Positions 1-8,048 of a stretch of DNA of 64,000 nucleotides are shown piece by piece. Source of the DNA: Ruminococcaceae bacterium YAD3003 (GTDB taxonomy: Bacteria; Bacillota; Clostridia; Saccharofermentanales; Saccharofermentanaceae); contig FNPA01000011.1 of NCBI GenBank assembly GCA_900107185.1, positions 58,442-122,441 on the forward strand, in the 5' to 3' direction. A program made the position numbers and the translations under genes. Numbering within the stretch: the first letter of the stretch is position 1; each line of letters starts with the position of its first letter. Below the pieces are notes generated by a model. It did no database searches, had not been told where the DNA came from, and saw only the letters and a program-made list of their open reading frames with translations.

Positions 1-338
1 AAACATACTGCAAAGCCTTTGGAGCAGAAATAACCCGGGAGTTTAAAAACGAAGATAACACTGCTTATGAGCACTGTGAGCTATCTGTAAACGGGGAAGG
101 TTTTTTGGCATTGGCAGAAGCGAAAAATCCCTGTGATATAGATGTAGTACACAAAAACAAGTGGGAAACTATGACTTTTAACGTTTTTGAAATGGGAACA
201 GAAGAAGCTGTTTATAATGCTTTTCAGGTTTTGAGCGATGGGGGTGTAATTATCGAACCTATCGGAGAACTTCCATGGAGTAAATGTTGCGCCACCATTA
301 TTGATAAATATGGTGTGTGCTGGTGGATATCAATTTAA
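1..338 (+). CDS. VOC/PhnB-like glyoxalase-fold protein, 5' end missing
   Basis: The reading frame is open from base 3, so the gene starts left of the window; about 111 C-terminal residues are visible. The pattern 'YCKAFGAE' near the left edge, then 'HCELSVNG', 'YNAFQVLSDGG' and the terminal 'DKYGVCWWISI' matches the PhnB/3-demethylubiquinone-methyltransferase-like branch of the vicinal oxygen chelate superfamily. These are small cytoplasmic proteins with paired beta-alpha-beta-beta-beta modules; many have no known substrate. An in-frame TTG at 105 exists but lies inside the conserved fold and is not the real start. Family assignment is good; the function is unknown. Confidence 0.75.
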   Translation, partial: TYCKAFGAEITREFKNEDNTAYEHCELSVNGEGFLALAEAKNPCDIDVVHKNKWETMTFNVFEMGTEEAVYNAFQVLSDGGVIIEPIGELPWSKCCATIIDKYGVCWWISI

Positions 339-497
339 CAAATTCCAGTTTGTCGGGATGAGCGATAGAACATAATATCATCAGTATTCTTATATCGAAA
401 AGTATAAAGCCGTCGGATGACAAAATTTTAAGTTATCTGCCTTAGATCGAAAATTTTAGTTTTATACGAGTTTTAAGAAGAATCCGCCGTTTGATGA

Positions 498-1070
498 TTA
501 TATTATCTGAACCCCACCCGGGAAAGATGTGATTTCCATCATGATGTCTGCCATTTCTTCAGGTTTTTTACGTGGCGATTCCTGACACCACAGTTCGGTT
601 ACATGCCAGAAACCGGCGGTTCTGTATGCGAAGTGATATTTATATTTTGGGTTGGCTTTGAGCGCTGCATTTTTATCTATGGAATCGTGTCCAAGCTGGG
701 AAGACATCATCAAGACGAGCGATTCGAATTCACTAGCGAAGCGGTACATAATGCCTGACTTGTTAAGTATGGTGAGCATGTTTATGTTCTCATTCCAGAA
801 TGAGAAATATACGACACAGAATTCACGGTAATCTTTCGGTGCGCGGGCAGCAATGTAAGTTGAAAACTGTGTAGCGCAGCCTTTGAAGCAGTGATGAAGT
901 ATCTCGTCCTTGGTCTTGAAATGGCGGTAGAGAGTTCTTCTGGTGACACTGCAGGAATCGGCGATCTCCTGGATGGTTATTACATCATATTGATTAGTTT
1001 CTAAGAGCGAGCAGAGTGCATTTGCGATCTCGTCTTTTGTCTTCCTAATTCTCTTGGATGTATCACGCAC
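498..1070 (-). CDS. TetR/AcrR family transcriptional regulator
   Basis: This 190-residue protein has a TetR-type helix-turn-helix at about residues 10-55: 'TIQEIADSCSVTRRTLYRHF' followed by 'KTKDEIL'. The C-terminal ligand-binding half is divergent, with several aromatic residues ('FSFWNENINML', 'AGFWHVTELW'). It is divergent from the methyltransferase gene at 1236. The shared spacer carries a promoter for that gene and a palindrome just downstream of the promoter, so repression of the methyltransferase and perhaps of itself is the simplest model. The ligand is unknown. Confidence 0.85.
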   Translation of the reverse strand: MRDTSKRIRKTKDEIANALCSLLETNQYDVITIQEIADSCSVTRRTLYRHFKTKDEILHHCFKGCATQFSTYIAARAPKDYREFCVVYFSFWNENINMLTILNKSGIMYRFASEFESLVLMMSSQLGHDSIDKNAALKANPKYKYHFAYRTAGFWHVTELWCQESPRKKPEEMADIMMEITSFPGGVQII

Positions 1071-1128
1071 GTGGTAGACTCCTTAAATGGCACATTTTTG
1101 CGAATGTGAGACATATACGCAAAATTGA

Positions 1129-1157
1129 TTGAATTCTCTTACTTGCAGAATTATAAT
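1129..1157 (+). promoter_or_regulatory. Sigma-A-type promoter for the methyltransferase gene
   Basis: TTGAAT at 1129-1134 and TATAAT at 1152-1157 are separated by 17 bases. Transcription would start near 1164, and a good ribosome site (aaggag) precedes the ATG at 1236. Confidence 0.65.
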
Positions 1158-1169
1158 CCGTCCTAATAG

Positions 1170-1187
1170 ATGTCGCAAGTGTGACAT
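1170..1187. promoter_or_regulatory. Candidate TetR operator
   Basis: ATGTC-N8-GACAT is an inverted repeat directly downstream of the -10 element, placed to block transcription from the promoter at 1129-1157. A related sequence, with ATGT-N3-ACAT, lies at 1104-1114, close to the start of the divergent tetR gene. The two share cgMAtGTGNGACAT-like bases as a direct repeat. The regulator at 498-1070 is the obvious candidate ligand; this is inferred from position. Confidence 0.5.
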
Positions 1188-1235
1188 TTAAGAATATTCA
1201 CTGATGCATTTTATCTGAAAAGGAGATATTCGATC

Positions 1236-2024
1236 ATGGATATAAAGGATAGTAGGATCGATTCCGGTAAGGCTTTTGACTGGGGAAAAACATCTGAAGC
1301 ATATGCCAAGTACAGGGATATTTATCCTGAGGAGTTTTATCAGAAGGTTGCCGACAGGGGTCTTTGTATCAAGGGTCAGAGAGTTCTCGACCTTGGAACC
1401 GGTACAGGCGTATTGCCGCGCAATATGTATAAGTTTGGAGCAGAGTGGGTCGGTACGGATATTTCGCCCGAGCAGATTGAGCAGGCAAAGATTTTGTCTG
1501 AATCCGCCGGTATGAATATCGATTTTCGCGCGGTTTCAGCAGAGAAGATCGACTTTCCTTCCGAATCGTTTGATGTGTTAACAGCATGCCAGTGCTTCTG
1601 GTATTTCGATCACGATAAGGTCGCACCTGAGTTCAGCCGTATACTTAAGAAGGACGGAAAGCTAGTTGTTCTATTTATGGCATGGCTTCCTTTTGAAGAT
1701 GAGATCGCAGGCAAGAGCGAGGATCTCGTGCGCAAGTATAGTCCCGACTGGTCGGGCGGAGGCGAGACTAAGCATCCTATCTTTATACCTGATGTGATGT
1801 TCGATTATTTCGAGTTAGCCGACCACGAAGAATACAATCTTATGGTACCTTTTACAAAGGAGTCATGGCACGGCAGAATGTTTGCCTGCAGAGGTGTCGG
1901 AGCATCACTGTCTCCTGATGAACTTGATAAGTGGGATGCTGAACACAGGGAGATGCTTAAGGATTATCCGGACAGTTTTGAAGTAAAACATTATGCTGCA
2001 ATAGCGGTGCTTAAGAAGAAATAA
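1236..2024 (+). CDS. Class I SAM-dependent methyltransferase
   Basis: This 262-residue protein carries the Rossmann SAM-binding motif I 'VLDLGTGTGVLPRNM' at about residues 50-64, an acidic motif II 'VGTDISPEQIEQA', and post-motif 'SFDVLTACQCFWYFDHDKV', typical of the Methyltransf_11/25 group (ubiE-like small-molecule methyltransferases). The substrate cannot be read from the sequence. The start is supported by 'aaaaggagatattcgatc' just upstream. Transcription is probably controlled by the divergent TetR repressor. The next small gene follows after 29 bases and may be co-transcribed. Confidence 0.85.
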   Translation: MDIKDSRIDSGKAFDWGKTSEAYAKYRDIYPEEFYQKVADRGLCIKGQRVLDLGTGTGVLPRNMYKFGAEWVGTDISPEQIEQAKILSESAGMNIDFRAVSAEKIDFPSESFDVLTACQCFWYFDHDKVAPEFSRILKKDGKLVVLFMAWLPFEDEIAGKSEDLVRKYSPDWSGGGETKHPIFIPDVMFDYFELADHEEYNLMVPFTKESWHGRMFACRGVGASLSPDELDKWDAEHREMLKDYPDSFEVKHYAAIAVLKKK

Positions 2025-2053
2025 TTCGAAAAATGGATAACAGGAGTAGATTA

Positions 2054-2293
2054 ATGGATATTGTGAATGTTTTAGCTAATGCGAAAAAAAAGACCATAGT
2101 TAGGATACTTATTCTGTTTGCAATAGAGATGCTACTGGTCGGATATACGATAGCATCTTCTGTTTTTGTAATACTCAGTGACGGGAAACTCAGTGCCGGA
2201 TATGCTGTTATACCATCCGCTTTCGTTTTCGCTGCTTCGTCTATCTTGTGTTTATATGTAAATAATCTATATCATAAGATGCATCAGCAATAA
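2054..2293 (+). CDS. Small two-helix membrane protein of unknown function
   Basis: A 79-residue protein with two predicted transmembrane segments, roughly residues 15-37 ('IVRILILFAIEMLLVGYTIA' type) and 47-68, joined by a short loop with 'SDGKLSAG', and a short C-terminal tail. I chose the ATG at 2054 because AGGAG lies 7 bases upstream (2042-2046); an in-frame ATG at 2033 has no such site. It lies directly after the methyltransferase gene. I do not recognise a family. Confidence 0.55.
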   Translation: MDIVNVLANAKKKTIVRILILFAIEMLLVGYTIASSVFVILSDGKLSAGYAVIPSAFVFAASSILCLYVNNLYHKMHQQ

Positions 2294-2323
2294 GCTAAAA
2301 AGCAGATTGGATAAAGAGATAAT

Positions 2324-2791
2324 ATGGAGCAAACAAGCAATCGCTTTCTGATAAGAAAAGCTTCGGTTGAAGATATTTCCAGAATTGCCGAGATCCTGGT
2401 TTTTGTTAAGAGGATGAATTATCGTGCAATCTTTAGGAACGATGCAGTTTCATTTGGCGAGATCCAGGTCATCCCGGTGGCTGAGCAGTATTCCAAACCT
2501 GAGATTCTTGACAGTATCTGGGTTTATGAAGCTGAGGGAATTGTCAAGGGTCTTATCCGGATAGTGGGAAAAGAAGTGGTTGAGTTATACGTTGAGCATT
2601 TCTTTCAGGGACAGGGTATAGGTGCAAAACTGATCGAATTTGCAAAAAAGGAACAAGATGCCAAAATCTTGTGGGTCCTGGAAAAGAACACTGATGCGAT
2701 CAGGTTTTATGAGACACATGGATTTCATCTTACCGAAAACAGGATATTTGAAGAAGGCACCCCGGAGTATAAAGTTTTGATGGAACTGTAG
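2324..2791 (+). CDS. GNAT family N-acetyltransferase
   Basis: 155 residues. The N-terminus 'FLIRKASVEDISRIAEIL' is a standard GNAT beginning. The acetyl-CoA pyrophosphate loop is 'VEHFFQGQGIGAKLIEFAKK' (Q/R-x-x-G-x-G/A), followed by 'LWVLEKNTDAIRFYETHGF', the beta-5/alpha-4 element that closes the fold. It resembles Rim/Aac-type GNATs acting on small molecules or peptides; the acceptor is unknown. A perfect hairpin follows the gene. Confidence 0.85.
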   Translation: MEQTSNRFLIRKASVEDISRIAEILVFVKRMNYRAIFRNDAVSFGEIQVIPVAEQYSKPEILDSIWVYEAEGIVKGLIRIVGKEVVELYVEHFFQGQGIGAKLIEFAKKEQDAKILWVLEKNTDAIRFYETHGFHLTENRIFEEGTPEYKVLMEL

Positions 2792-2852
2792 AAATTGCTA
2801 TTTTGATATAACAAGGGCGTTAGTCGATAAACTCCTGAATTAAACATACTAA

Positions 2853-2881
2853 GAAGCCTGCGAAAATGACTCGCAGGCTTC
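2853..2881. terminator. Hairpin between convergent genes
   Basis: GAAGCCTGCGA (2853-2863) pairs perfectly with TCGCAGGCTTC (2871-2881) over 11 bases with a 7-base loop. It lies between a plus-strand and a minus-strand gene and probably serves both as terminator. The T tracts are weak on both strands. Confidence 0.6.
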
Positions 2882-2898
2882 AATAATTTCAGGTTATT

Positions 2899-4119
2899 TT
2901 ATAGAGGAAGATCTGTTTCCCCGGTTATTCGGATTATCTGTCTTACCGCCTCATCAACACCGCCTTCAGTGCGGATCTTCTCTGAGATCATTTCTGCATT
3001 GTGTTTCTTGATATGGCAGTCTTTTTTCATCTCTTCTATAGCTTTGACGATTTTTTCTTCAGACAGGTCTTTTGCATCTATATGAGTTGTTGCCACGCCG
3101 CACTTTTCGAGCTGCATAGCAAAACCAAGCTGATCTAAGACATGCGGAACTGGTATAGACGGAATGCCGTAGATTATTGAGGCTGCTGTAGTACCAAAAC
3201 CGCAGTGGTGGATAACAAAGCTTCCCTGCCTGAAGAGCCAGCTGTGCGGCACATTACCGCAGGCGATCACTGTATCAGGAAGATCATAATCCTGAAGTGT
3301 TTTCTGGAAGCCCTGGATCACCGCACGGCAGCCGGTCTTTTGAAACGCGTTAACAAACATATCAAGCTTGGCCTTATCTGCTCTGTCCTCGAAAGACATC
3401 GCACCGAGTGCGAGGATTGCAGGTTTCTCACCTGCTTCAATGAAGTCAGAAAGCTTGCTGTCAGGAATATATTCCGGCTCTTCACTGTACCAGTAACCGG
3501 TCAGTATATTTATATCCTCCCAGTAAGGGCTCCGCTCTACAACATATTTGCTTATGGGGATCAGATTCAGTTTATCAGACCTTAATTCGTCGCCGTTTTT
3601 CATAGGCCCTAAACCGTATTGTCTGCGGATCTTGTTGAACGGTTTGTCGATCTGTCTGCCGATCATTTTCCCGATGATCCTGTCCTTAAAGCTTACAGGC
3701 TTGTTCTTCTCAGGGATCATCTCTGTCTGAAGAGAGACGTCCACCGTCGGGATCCCTAATACGCCTGCTTCGACTGCACCCATTTTACTGTGTGTCACAA
3801 TGATCAGATCTTTGCCTTTACAGAGTTCATATACTTCTTTCGAAGAATCCCGGATAATCTTCATTATGAAGTTCATGCACCTTATCATGCTGAGCGCCGC
3901 ATTGGATGACTTGCCTCTTATCGCAGCTGCTTCTGCTTCGATATCAATATCCGGTCCGACCGGCTCAAAATGCACACCATAGGATTCTATCAGGGAACGC
4001 CAGCATGGGTGCGACCCCAGAATTACATCAAAGCCAGAATTCATAAGTGCGCGGGATAAGATAATATACGGCTGGACATCACCTCTGGTGCCCATGGTAA
4101 ACATAGCTATCTTCTTCAT
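2899..4119 (-). CDS. GT1-family glycosyltransferase (UDP-glycosyl/macrolide-type)
   Basis: 406 residues with a GT-B layout. The N-terminal domain begins 'MKKIAMFTMGTRGDVQPYI', the hallmark of sterol glucosyltransferase-like GT1 and Glyco_transf_28 enzymes. The C-terminal nucleotide-sugar site is 'FVIHHCGFGTTAASIIYGIP' followed by 'PHVLDQLGFAMQLEKCGV', the H-C/G-G-x-G-T and D-Q motifs of this family. Acceptors for such enzymes include lipids, macrolides and other hydrophobic molecules. It overlaps the upstream TetR gene by four bases, so the two form one operon; self-regulated tetR-glycosyltransferase pairs often act in detoxification, which is only inferred here. Confidence 0.85.
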   Translation of the reverse strand: MKKIAMFTMGTRGDVQPYIILSRALMNSGFDVILGSHPCWRSLIESYGVHFEPVGPDIDIEAEAAAIRGKSSNAALSMIRCMNFIMKIIRDSSKEVYELCKGKDLIIVTHSKMGAVEAGVLGIPTVDVSLQTEMIPEKNKPVSFKDRIIGKMIGRQIDKPFNKIRRQYGLGPMKNGDELRSDKLNLIPISKYVVERSPYWEDINILTGYWYSEEPEYIPDSKLSDFIEAGEKPAILALGAMSFEDRADKAKLDMFVNAFQKTGCRAVIQGFQKTLQDYDLPDTVIACGNVPHSWLFRQGSFVIHHCGFGTTAASIIYGIPSIPVPHVLDQLGFAMQLEKCGVATTHIDAKDLSEEKIVKAIEEMKKDCHIKKHNAEMISEKIRTEGGVDEAVRQIIRITGETDLPL

Positions 4120-4718
4120 ATAACTCCGCCGTTCATCAATGCATAAACTTCTTTTTTGTATGCTTTCTTTCTCTCTTCGGTAAGTTCGCCGTTAAGAAGA
4201 TATCTATATGTCAGCATAGTCATATATGCGTGATACCGGCGGACGATAGCATCAACCTGGGATTCCGAGAAAGCACCCTGGGTAGCAAGCATTCTGAATA
4301 CTCTGAGATAGATATCATAAGGGTCGGTAAACATAGTCTTCTCATAAAGCGCACGCATTTCTTCATTATGGAACTGTTCGATCATCATCAGCCTTATCAT
4401 GAGATTGCAGAACGGATCAAAAAGATAACTGTCCATCATGTATGAATCAATGATATCTGTGCTTCCGGCATTCTTTTTCTTTGTCTTTCCGGAAGGCATC
4501 TGCGGCATCTCATCTATATGGTTCAAAAGACCGTTTATGTGATCTTTGAACTTAGCGATAAGCGAATCAAGGATATCCATCTTATTTTTGAAGTGATAAT
4601 AAAGTGTGCTTTCCTTAATACCAACCTCGCCGCAAATATCCCTTATAGAGACTGCTTCATAGCCTCTTTCAGAGAACATATGAAGCGCTACATCCATTAT
4701 TCTTTCTTTTGTTGTCAT
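4116..4718 (-). CDS. TetR family regulator, operon leader of the GT1 gene
   Basis: 200 residues. The HTH is in the first 50 residues: 'RIMDVALHMFSERGYEAVSI' then 'EVGIKESTLYYHFKNK'. The rest is an all-helical ligand domain. I chose the ATG at 4718, which has GAGAGG 7 bases upstream; a GTG at 4724 sits too close to that site. The promoter and two operators lie immediately upstream, so autorepression is very likely. The stop codon overlaps the glycosyltransferase start (ATGA). Confidence 0.88.
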   Translation of the reverse strand: MTTKERIMDVALHMFSERGYEAVSIRDICGEVGIKESTLYYHFKNKMDILDSLIAKFKDHINGLLNHIDEMPQMPSGKTKKKNAGSTDIIDSYMMDSYLFDPFCNLMIRLMMIEQFHNEEMRALYEKTMFTDPYDIYLRVFRMLATQGAFSESQVDAIVRRYHAYMTMLTYRYLLNGELTEERKKAYKKEVYALMNGGVI

Positions 4719-4730
4719 AATCACGCCTCT

Positions 4731-4777
4731 CTAACGATTGTTAGAGAGATAATACCTAACAACTGTTAGAATGTCAA
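4731..4777 (-). promoter_or_regulatory. tetR promoter with two palindromic operators
   Basis: On the minus strand, TTGACA (4777-4772) and TATTAT (4754-4749) are separated by 17 bases. CTAAC-AACT-GTTAG (4756-4769) fills the spacer and CTAAC-GATT-GTTAG (4731-4744) covers the predicted start point. Centres are 25 bp apart. This is textbook repression geometry, so the regulator at 4116-4718 should bind here. Confidence 0.8.
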
Positions 4778-4883
4778 CCGGAATGGTATAATTCTCTTGT
4801 CTGAAGGAGTGATCATCTCGAGAAAAACCATAGAAGATTCCATTGATGCAGGCACGGAAACATCTTTATGAGGCGCGTGATTT

Positions 4884-5534
4884 ATGATGAGCGGAAAGCC
4901 GGTATGGAAAATAGTATTCCTTGTTCTTGGGGCAGTTGCTGTCCTTTGTGTGGCCGGACTGGGTCTGTTTTTCTTAATATCGAATTTAAGTAGAATTAAT
5001 CTTCGCAACAGCATTATTTCTGAGTGTCCTTTCCCGATTGCCGAAGATGCAGAATGGAAGATGTATTCCAATAACAATCAGGCCGGGCTGATTGCTCAAG
5101 TCAGTGAACACAACGGTCAGGCCAATCGTATGATACTGGTCATTGATAAATCAGCAGCTCAATATAGTTCGGCAAGTGTTATAAGGAGCGCTGTTTTGTA
5201 TCATGACTATTTCCGGATTTCATACTCTGAATGGGAAGATAACTGGAAAAGCATGGAAGAGAAGGATGTCTATGAGACCGGTAATTTCATCTATTTGAGA
5301 GTGCAGTATGATTGCAGGGCAACGCTGACAAGGATTAAGATAGGTTACGGAGCCGGTGATTCAATAGATTCGGGTAATGGCGAGGGCGTATTATTCATAT
5401 TCTCGGAGCAGCTTGAAATAACGTATTACAATTATTATGGAACTGAGATAAGCATGACTCAGAAGTTCGACGAGAAAAAATCCGCTTGGAGTGCTGTTAC
5501 TACTTATGAAGGTGACAGGGTGGCATATGATTGA
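4884..5534 (+). CDS. Membrane-anchored protein of unknown function
   Basis: 216 residues. One transmembrane helix near residues 8-33 ('VWKIVFLVLGAVAVLCVAGL') is followed by an extracytoplasmic domain with mixed alpha/beta character and no Cys or catalytic signature that I recognise. A TATAAT at 4787-4792 could be part of its promoter. Nothing about the neighbours clarifies its job. Confidence 0.65.
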   Translation: MMSGKPVWKIVFLVLGAVAVLCVAGLGLFFLISNLSRINLRNSIISECPFPIAEDAEWKMYSNNNQAGLIAQVSEHNGQANRMILVIDKSAAQYSSASVIRSAVLYHDYFRISYSEWEDNWKSMEEKDVYETGNFIYLRVQYDCRATLTRIKIGYGAGDSIDSGNGEGVLFIFSEQLEITYYNYYGTEISMTQKFDEKKSAWSAVTTYEGDRVAYD

Positions 5535-5625
5535 AGAATACAGGATTGTAAGAGCCACGGAAAACTCATTAAGTAATTAGAAAGAACAATTTAAAGAATA
5601 GTGTTTGAAGGAAGCGATTTTGATT

Positions 5626-5754
5626 ATGGGGAAAAAGAAGAGAGAACACGTAGTTTTCGATCAAATGCTAAAGCAGAAAAAGAGCATCCCTTTTTCGAAA
5701 GCAATAAGTGATAGCCCGCAAAAACAGAAAACAAAACCTTTGAAGTCAAAATAA
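5626..5754 (+). CDS. Possible 42-residue basic small protein
   Basis: An ATG at 5626 preceded by 'gaaggaagcg' opens a 42-codon frame starting MGKKKREHVVFDQML and ending KTKPLKSK. It is Lys-rich (about a quarter of residues), soluble and of no family I recognise. The ribosome site and compact coding frame support translation; there is no homology argument, so it could be chance. Confidence 0.4.
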   Translation: MGKKKREHVVFDQMLKQKKSIPFSKAISDSPQKQKTKPLKSK

Positions 5755-5788
5755 TAATCAGTAAACTGATTGAGAAGCAGGTGTGGAA

Positions 5789-6334
5789 ATGAATGCATTG
5801 ATAATTAATTGCAGTCCTGTCAGGACAGGAGCAACAGCTGAGATAGTAAAGATAGTGGAAGGTGAGCTTAAGTCCCGCTATGATACCAGGTGCATTTGTA
5901 TAGATGATTATAAATTTGCGTTTTGCAGAGGCTGCAGAGCGTGTCATAAGACGGCTCAGTGTGTCATGAGCGATGCTCAGGTGATACGGGACATAATGAA
6001 TGAGTTCGATAATGCTGAGATTATCGTATCGGTTGCACCTTCATACTGGGCTGATATTCCCGGACAGTTCAAATCATTTATAGACAGGGTAACACCGTGG
6101 TGTAATACTCATGAACCACATGCGACCATAAAGCAGGGCAAAAGAGGTTATGTCATCGCTCTCAGGACCGGTCCTAATATGCCTGAATGTGAGAGACTTA
6201 TCGGCAGCATAGAACATTTCTACGGACATCTCGAGATTGAGTGCGAAGGACATCTGGGTCTGACATCGCTCGAATACAGGGAACAAGTTGAATCCAGGAA
6301 ACAGGAAATCCTGGACTTTTGTAAGAGCATTTGA
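5789..6334 (+). CDS. NADPH-dependent FMN reductase / flavodoxin-fold protein
   Basis: 181 residues. The N-terminus 'MNALIINCSPVRTGATAEIV' carries the flavin-phosphate loop 'SPxxxGxT' of the FMN_red family. A Cys-rich stretch 'CRGCRACHKTAQCVMSD' at about residues 47-63 is shared with iron-sulfur flavoprotein-like and WrbA-like members. 'VAPSYWADIPGQFKSFIDR' matches the family's 'P-x-Y-x-x-x-x-x-x-x-K-x-x-x-D-R'. The ATG at 5789 has 'gcaggtg' upstream; a GTG at 5783 is also in frame. Its electron acceptor is unknown. Confidence 0.8.
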   Translation: MNALIINCSPVRTGATAEIVKIVEGELKSRYDTRCICIDDYKFAFCRGCRACHKTAQCVMSDAQVIRDIMNEFDNAEIIVSVAPSYWADIPGQFKSFIDRVTPWCNTHEPHATIKQGKRGYVIALRTGPNMPECERLIGSIEHFYGHLEIECEGHLGLTSLEYREQVESRKQEILDFCKSI

Positions 6335-6403
6335 CGCTTTAGGTATTAGTAAGAATAATTATCAGGAAGATATACTAACCAGAAAAGGAATCAGAGTAGC
6401 GAA

Positions 6404-7165
6404 ATGATCACGGATTCATTTGATAACAAGACTGAAGAAATATTAAAGCCTTGGAAAAAGGAAGATGCCAAAAAGGTTGATGCCTGTATCCTGACTTTTT
6501 CCAATGAGATTCTTCAGTATGTTCTGGAAGCTTACGATTGCACAAAGATCGGAGATATTTATTCTTCGAACGGAGCAAAACCGATATACGGCTTTACTTA
6601 TAAAGATAAAGAATTTGCCATATACATGTCTTTTGTCGGTGCTCCGGGCTGCGTAGGCGATATAGAAGATTCAATGTCTGTTATTAAGACTGACAAGTAT
6701 ATAGAGTTTGGCGGCTGCGGCTGTCTGAATAAAGAAATAGCCAGAGGAAAAGTAATGGTCCCTACAGAAGCATACCGTGATGAGGGAACGTCATATCACT
6801 ATGCTCCTGCATCTGATTACATTACGGTGAAAAACAGCGAAAAAGTTGCTGAGTTTATGGAATTGGCAGGTCTTCCTTATGTGAAGGGGAAAACATGGAC
6901 TACAGATGCTGTATACCGTGAGACCAGAGGAAACTTCGATAAAAGAAAGAATGACGGCTGCATTTCGGTAGAAATGGAATGTGCTGCGATTCAGGCCATG
7001 TGTGATTTCAGGGGATTGGATGCTTATTTCTTCTTTACCAGCGGCGATCTTCTTGATGCTCCGAAGTGGGATTCACGGATGGAAAAGAACCAGAAGAAAG
7101 ACACGCAGCATGATCCGGGACATTTCGAAATAGCGCTTGAACTTGCGTGTTATGTTACTGACTGA
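6404..7165 (+). CDS. Nucleoside phosphorylase-like protein (PNP/UDP family)
   Basis: 253 residues. 'YIEFGGCGCLNKEIARGKVMVPTEAYRDEGTS' style spacing gives the phosphate-site glycines and the 'G-x-V-x-x-P-x-x-A-x-R-x-E-G-T-S' motif of uridine/purine nucleoside phosphorylases. 'CISVEMECAAIQAM' is the E-M-E-x-A ribose-binding motif. 'TSGDLLDAPKW' supplies the base-site Asp. The normal reaction is phosphorolysis of a nucleoside to base plus ribose-1-phosphate in salvage. It is followed three bases later by a GNAT gene and probably shares its transcript. The base specificity is not readable. Confidence 0.85.
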   Translation: MITDSFDNKTEEILKPWKKEDAKKVDACILTFSNEILQYVLEAYDCTKIGDIYSSNGAKPIYGFTYKDKEFAIYMSFVGAPGCVGDIEDSMSVIKTDKYIEFGGCGCLNKEIARGKVMVPTEAYRDEGTSYHYAPASDYITVKNSEKVAEFMELAGLPYVKGKTWTTDAVYRETRGNFDKRKNDGCISVEMECAAIQAMCDFRGLDAYFFFTSGDLLDAPKWDSRMEKNQKKDTQHDPGHFEIALELACYVTD

Positions 7166-7182
7166 TCTTGGGAGAGTATTTT

Positions 7183-7974
7183 ATGGATACATTTGCAGAT
7201 GAAAGAGACTTTAAACTTTTAAGCCGGGACAAATATACATTCTTAGTAATGTCGAGGATCATAAAAGAAGAATGCGCATTGCGCTTATCAGATCACGAGA
7301 GGCTTATTATTTGCTTTACAGGACAACCGTATCCTGTGTGGATATGGACTCCTGATAATGCTCCTGAAGATGAGATGGAGCGGGCATATAAGATCGTAAA
7401 AGACAATTTATTGATGGACGGAGATCACCGTTTTAACATTAAGTATGAACTGGCAGAATACTTTATTGTCAGAGCTAAAAAGGACGGTTTAGATCTTAAG
7501 ATCTCTACGAACCTCTTTGCGTACGACTGTCCTTCTCCGATAGCTCCTTCAACGGTTGTGGACGGAGAGCTGCACCAATGCACAGAAGAAGATGTTAAAG
7601 TCCTAGTCGACTTTTTCGATATGTTTCATATAGCTGTCGGAATAGATCAGGAGAGCCGCGAACAATACAAGATTTATGCAGAAAACGATATAAAGGCAGG
7701 CACGGCATATTTCTGGAAAACAGGTGATGGTGAATATGCCTCCAGCTGCAACTGGCATCCTGTAGAGGATATGGCTTCGATTGGCCTGGTATATACACGT
7801 GATGAATTCAGGCGCAAACACTATGCGGAGCACCTTGTCTATCAGGTAACAAGGATTGCCCAGACTGCCGGGTTCCTGCCCATGCTCTATACTGATGCGG
7901 ATTATGCTGCTTCAAATGCCTGCTATGAAAAGATAGGCTATGTGTTAAGAGGAAAGCTCTGCACCATCAGCTGA
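7183..7974 (+). CDS. GNAT acetyltransferase with N-terminal extension
   Basis: 263 residues, about twice the length of a single GNAT domain. The N-terminal half (about 1-120) is a conserved-looking extension without a motif I know. The C-terminal half has 'SIGLVYTRDEFRRKHYAEHLVYQVTRIA' (R-x-x-x-Y-A CoA loop) and 'TDADYAASNACYEKIGYVLRG'. This layout resembles the 'predicted acetyltransferase' group with FR47-like domains. I chose the ATG at 7183 because GGAGAG lies 6 bases upstream; a TTG at 7168 precedes that site. It is tightly linked to the nucleoside phosphorylase gene. Confidence 0.8.
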   Translation: MDTFADERDFKLLSRDKYTFLVMSRIIKEECALRLSDHERLIICFTGQPYPVWIWTPDNAPEDEMERAYKIVKDNLLMDGDHRFNIKYELAEYFIVRAKKDGLDLKISTNLFAYDCPSPIAPSTVVDGELHQCTEEDVKVLVDFFDMFHIAVGIDQESREQYKIYAENDIKAGTAYFWKTGDGEYASSCNWHPVEDMASIGLVYTRDEFRRKHYAEHLVYQVTRIAQTAGFLPMLYTDADYAASNACYEKIGYVLRGKLCTIS

Positions 7975-7983
7975 CCTGTAAAG

Positions 7984-8000
7984 AAAGCTCTTCGAGCTTT
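7984..8000. terminator. Short hairpin between convergent genes
   Basis: AAAGCTC-TTC-GAGCTTT is a 7-bp stem with a 3-base loop just after the GNAT stop codon, followed by an AT-rich tail on the plus strand. It probably ends the plus-strand transcript. Confidence 0.5.
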
Positions 8001-8048
8001 GTTATATAATTGGATCAGAATATTATCAGTATATCCGGCTTAGATAGA

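Noticed and set aside
2899..4119. Plus-strand frames of 60-126 codons inside the glycosyltransferase gene
   Set aside because: They are antisense shadows without ribosome sites or protein-like composition.
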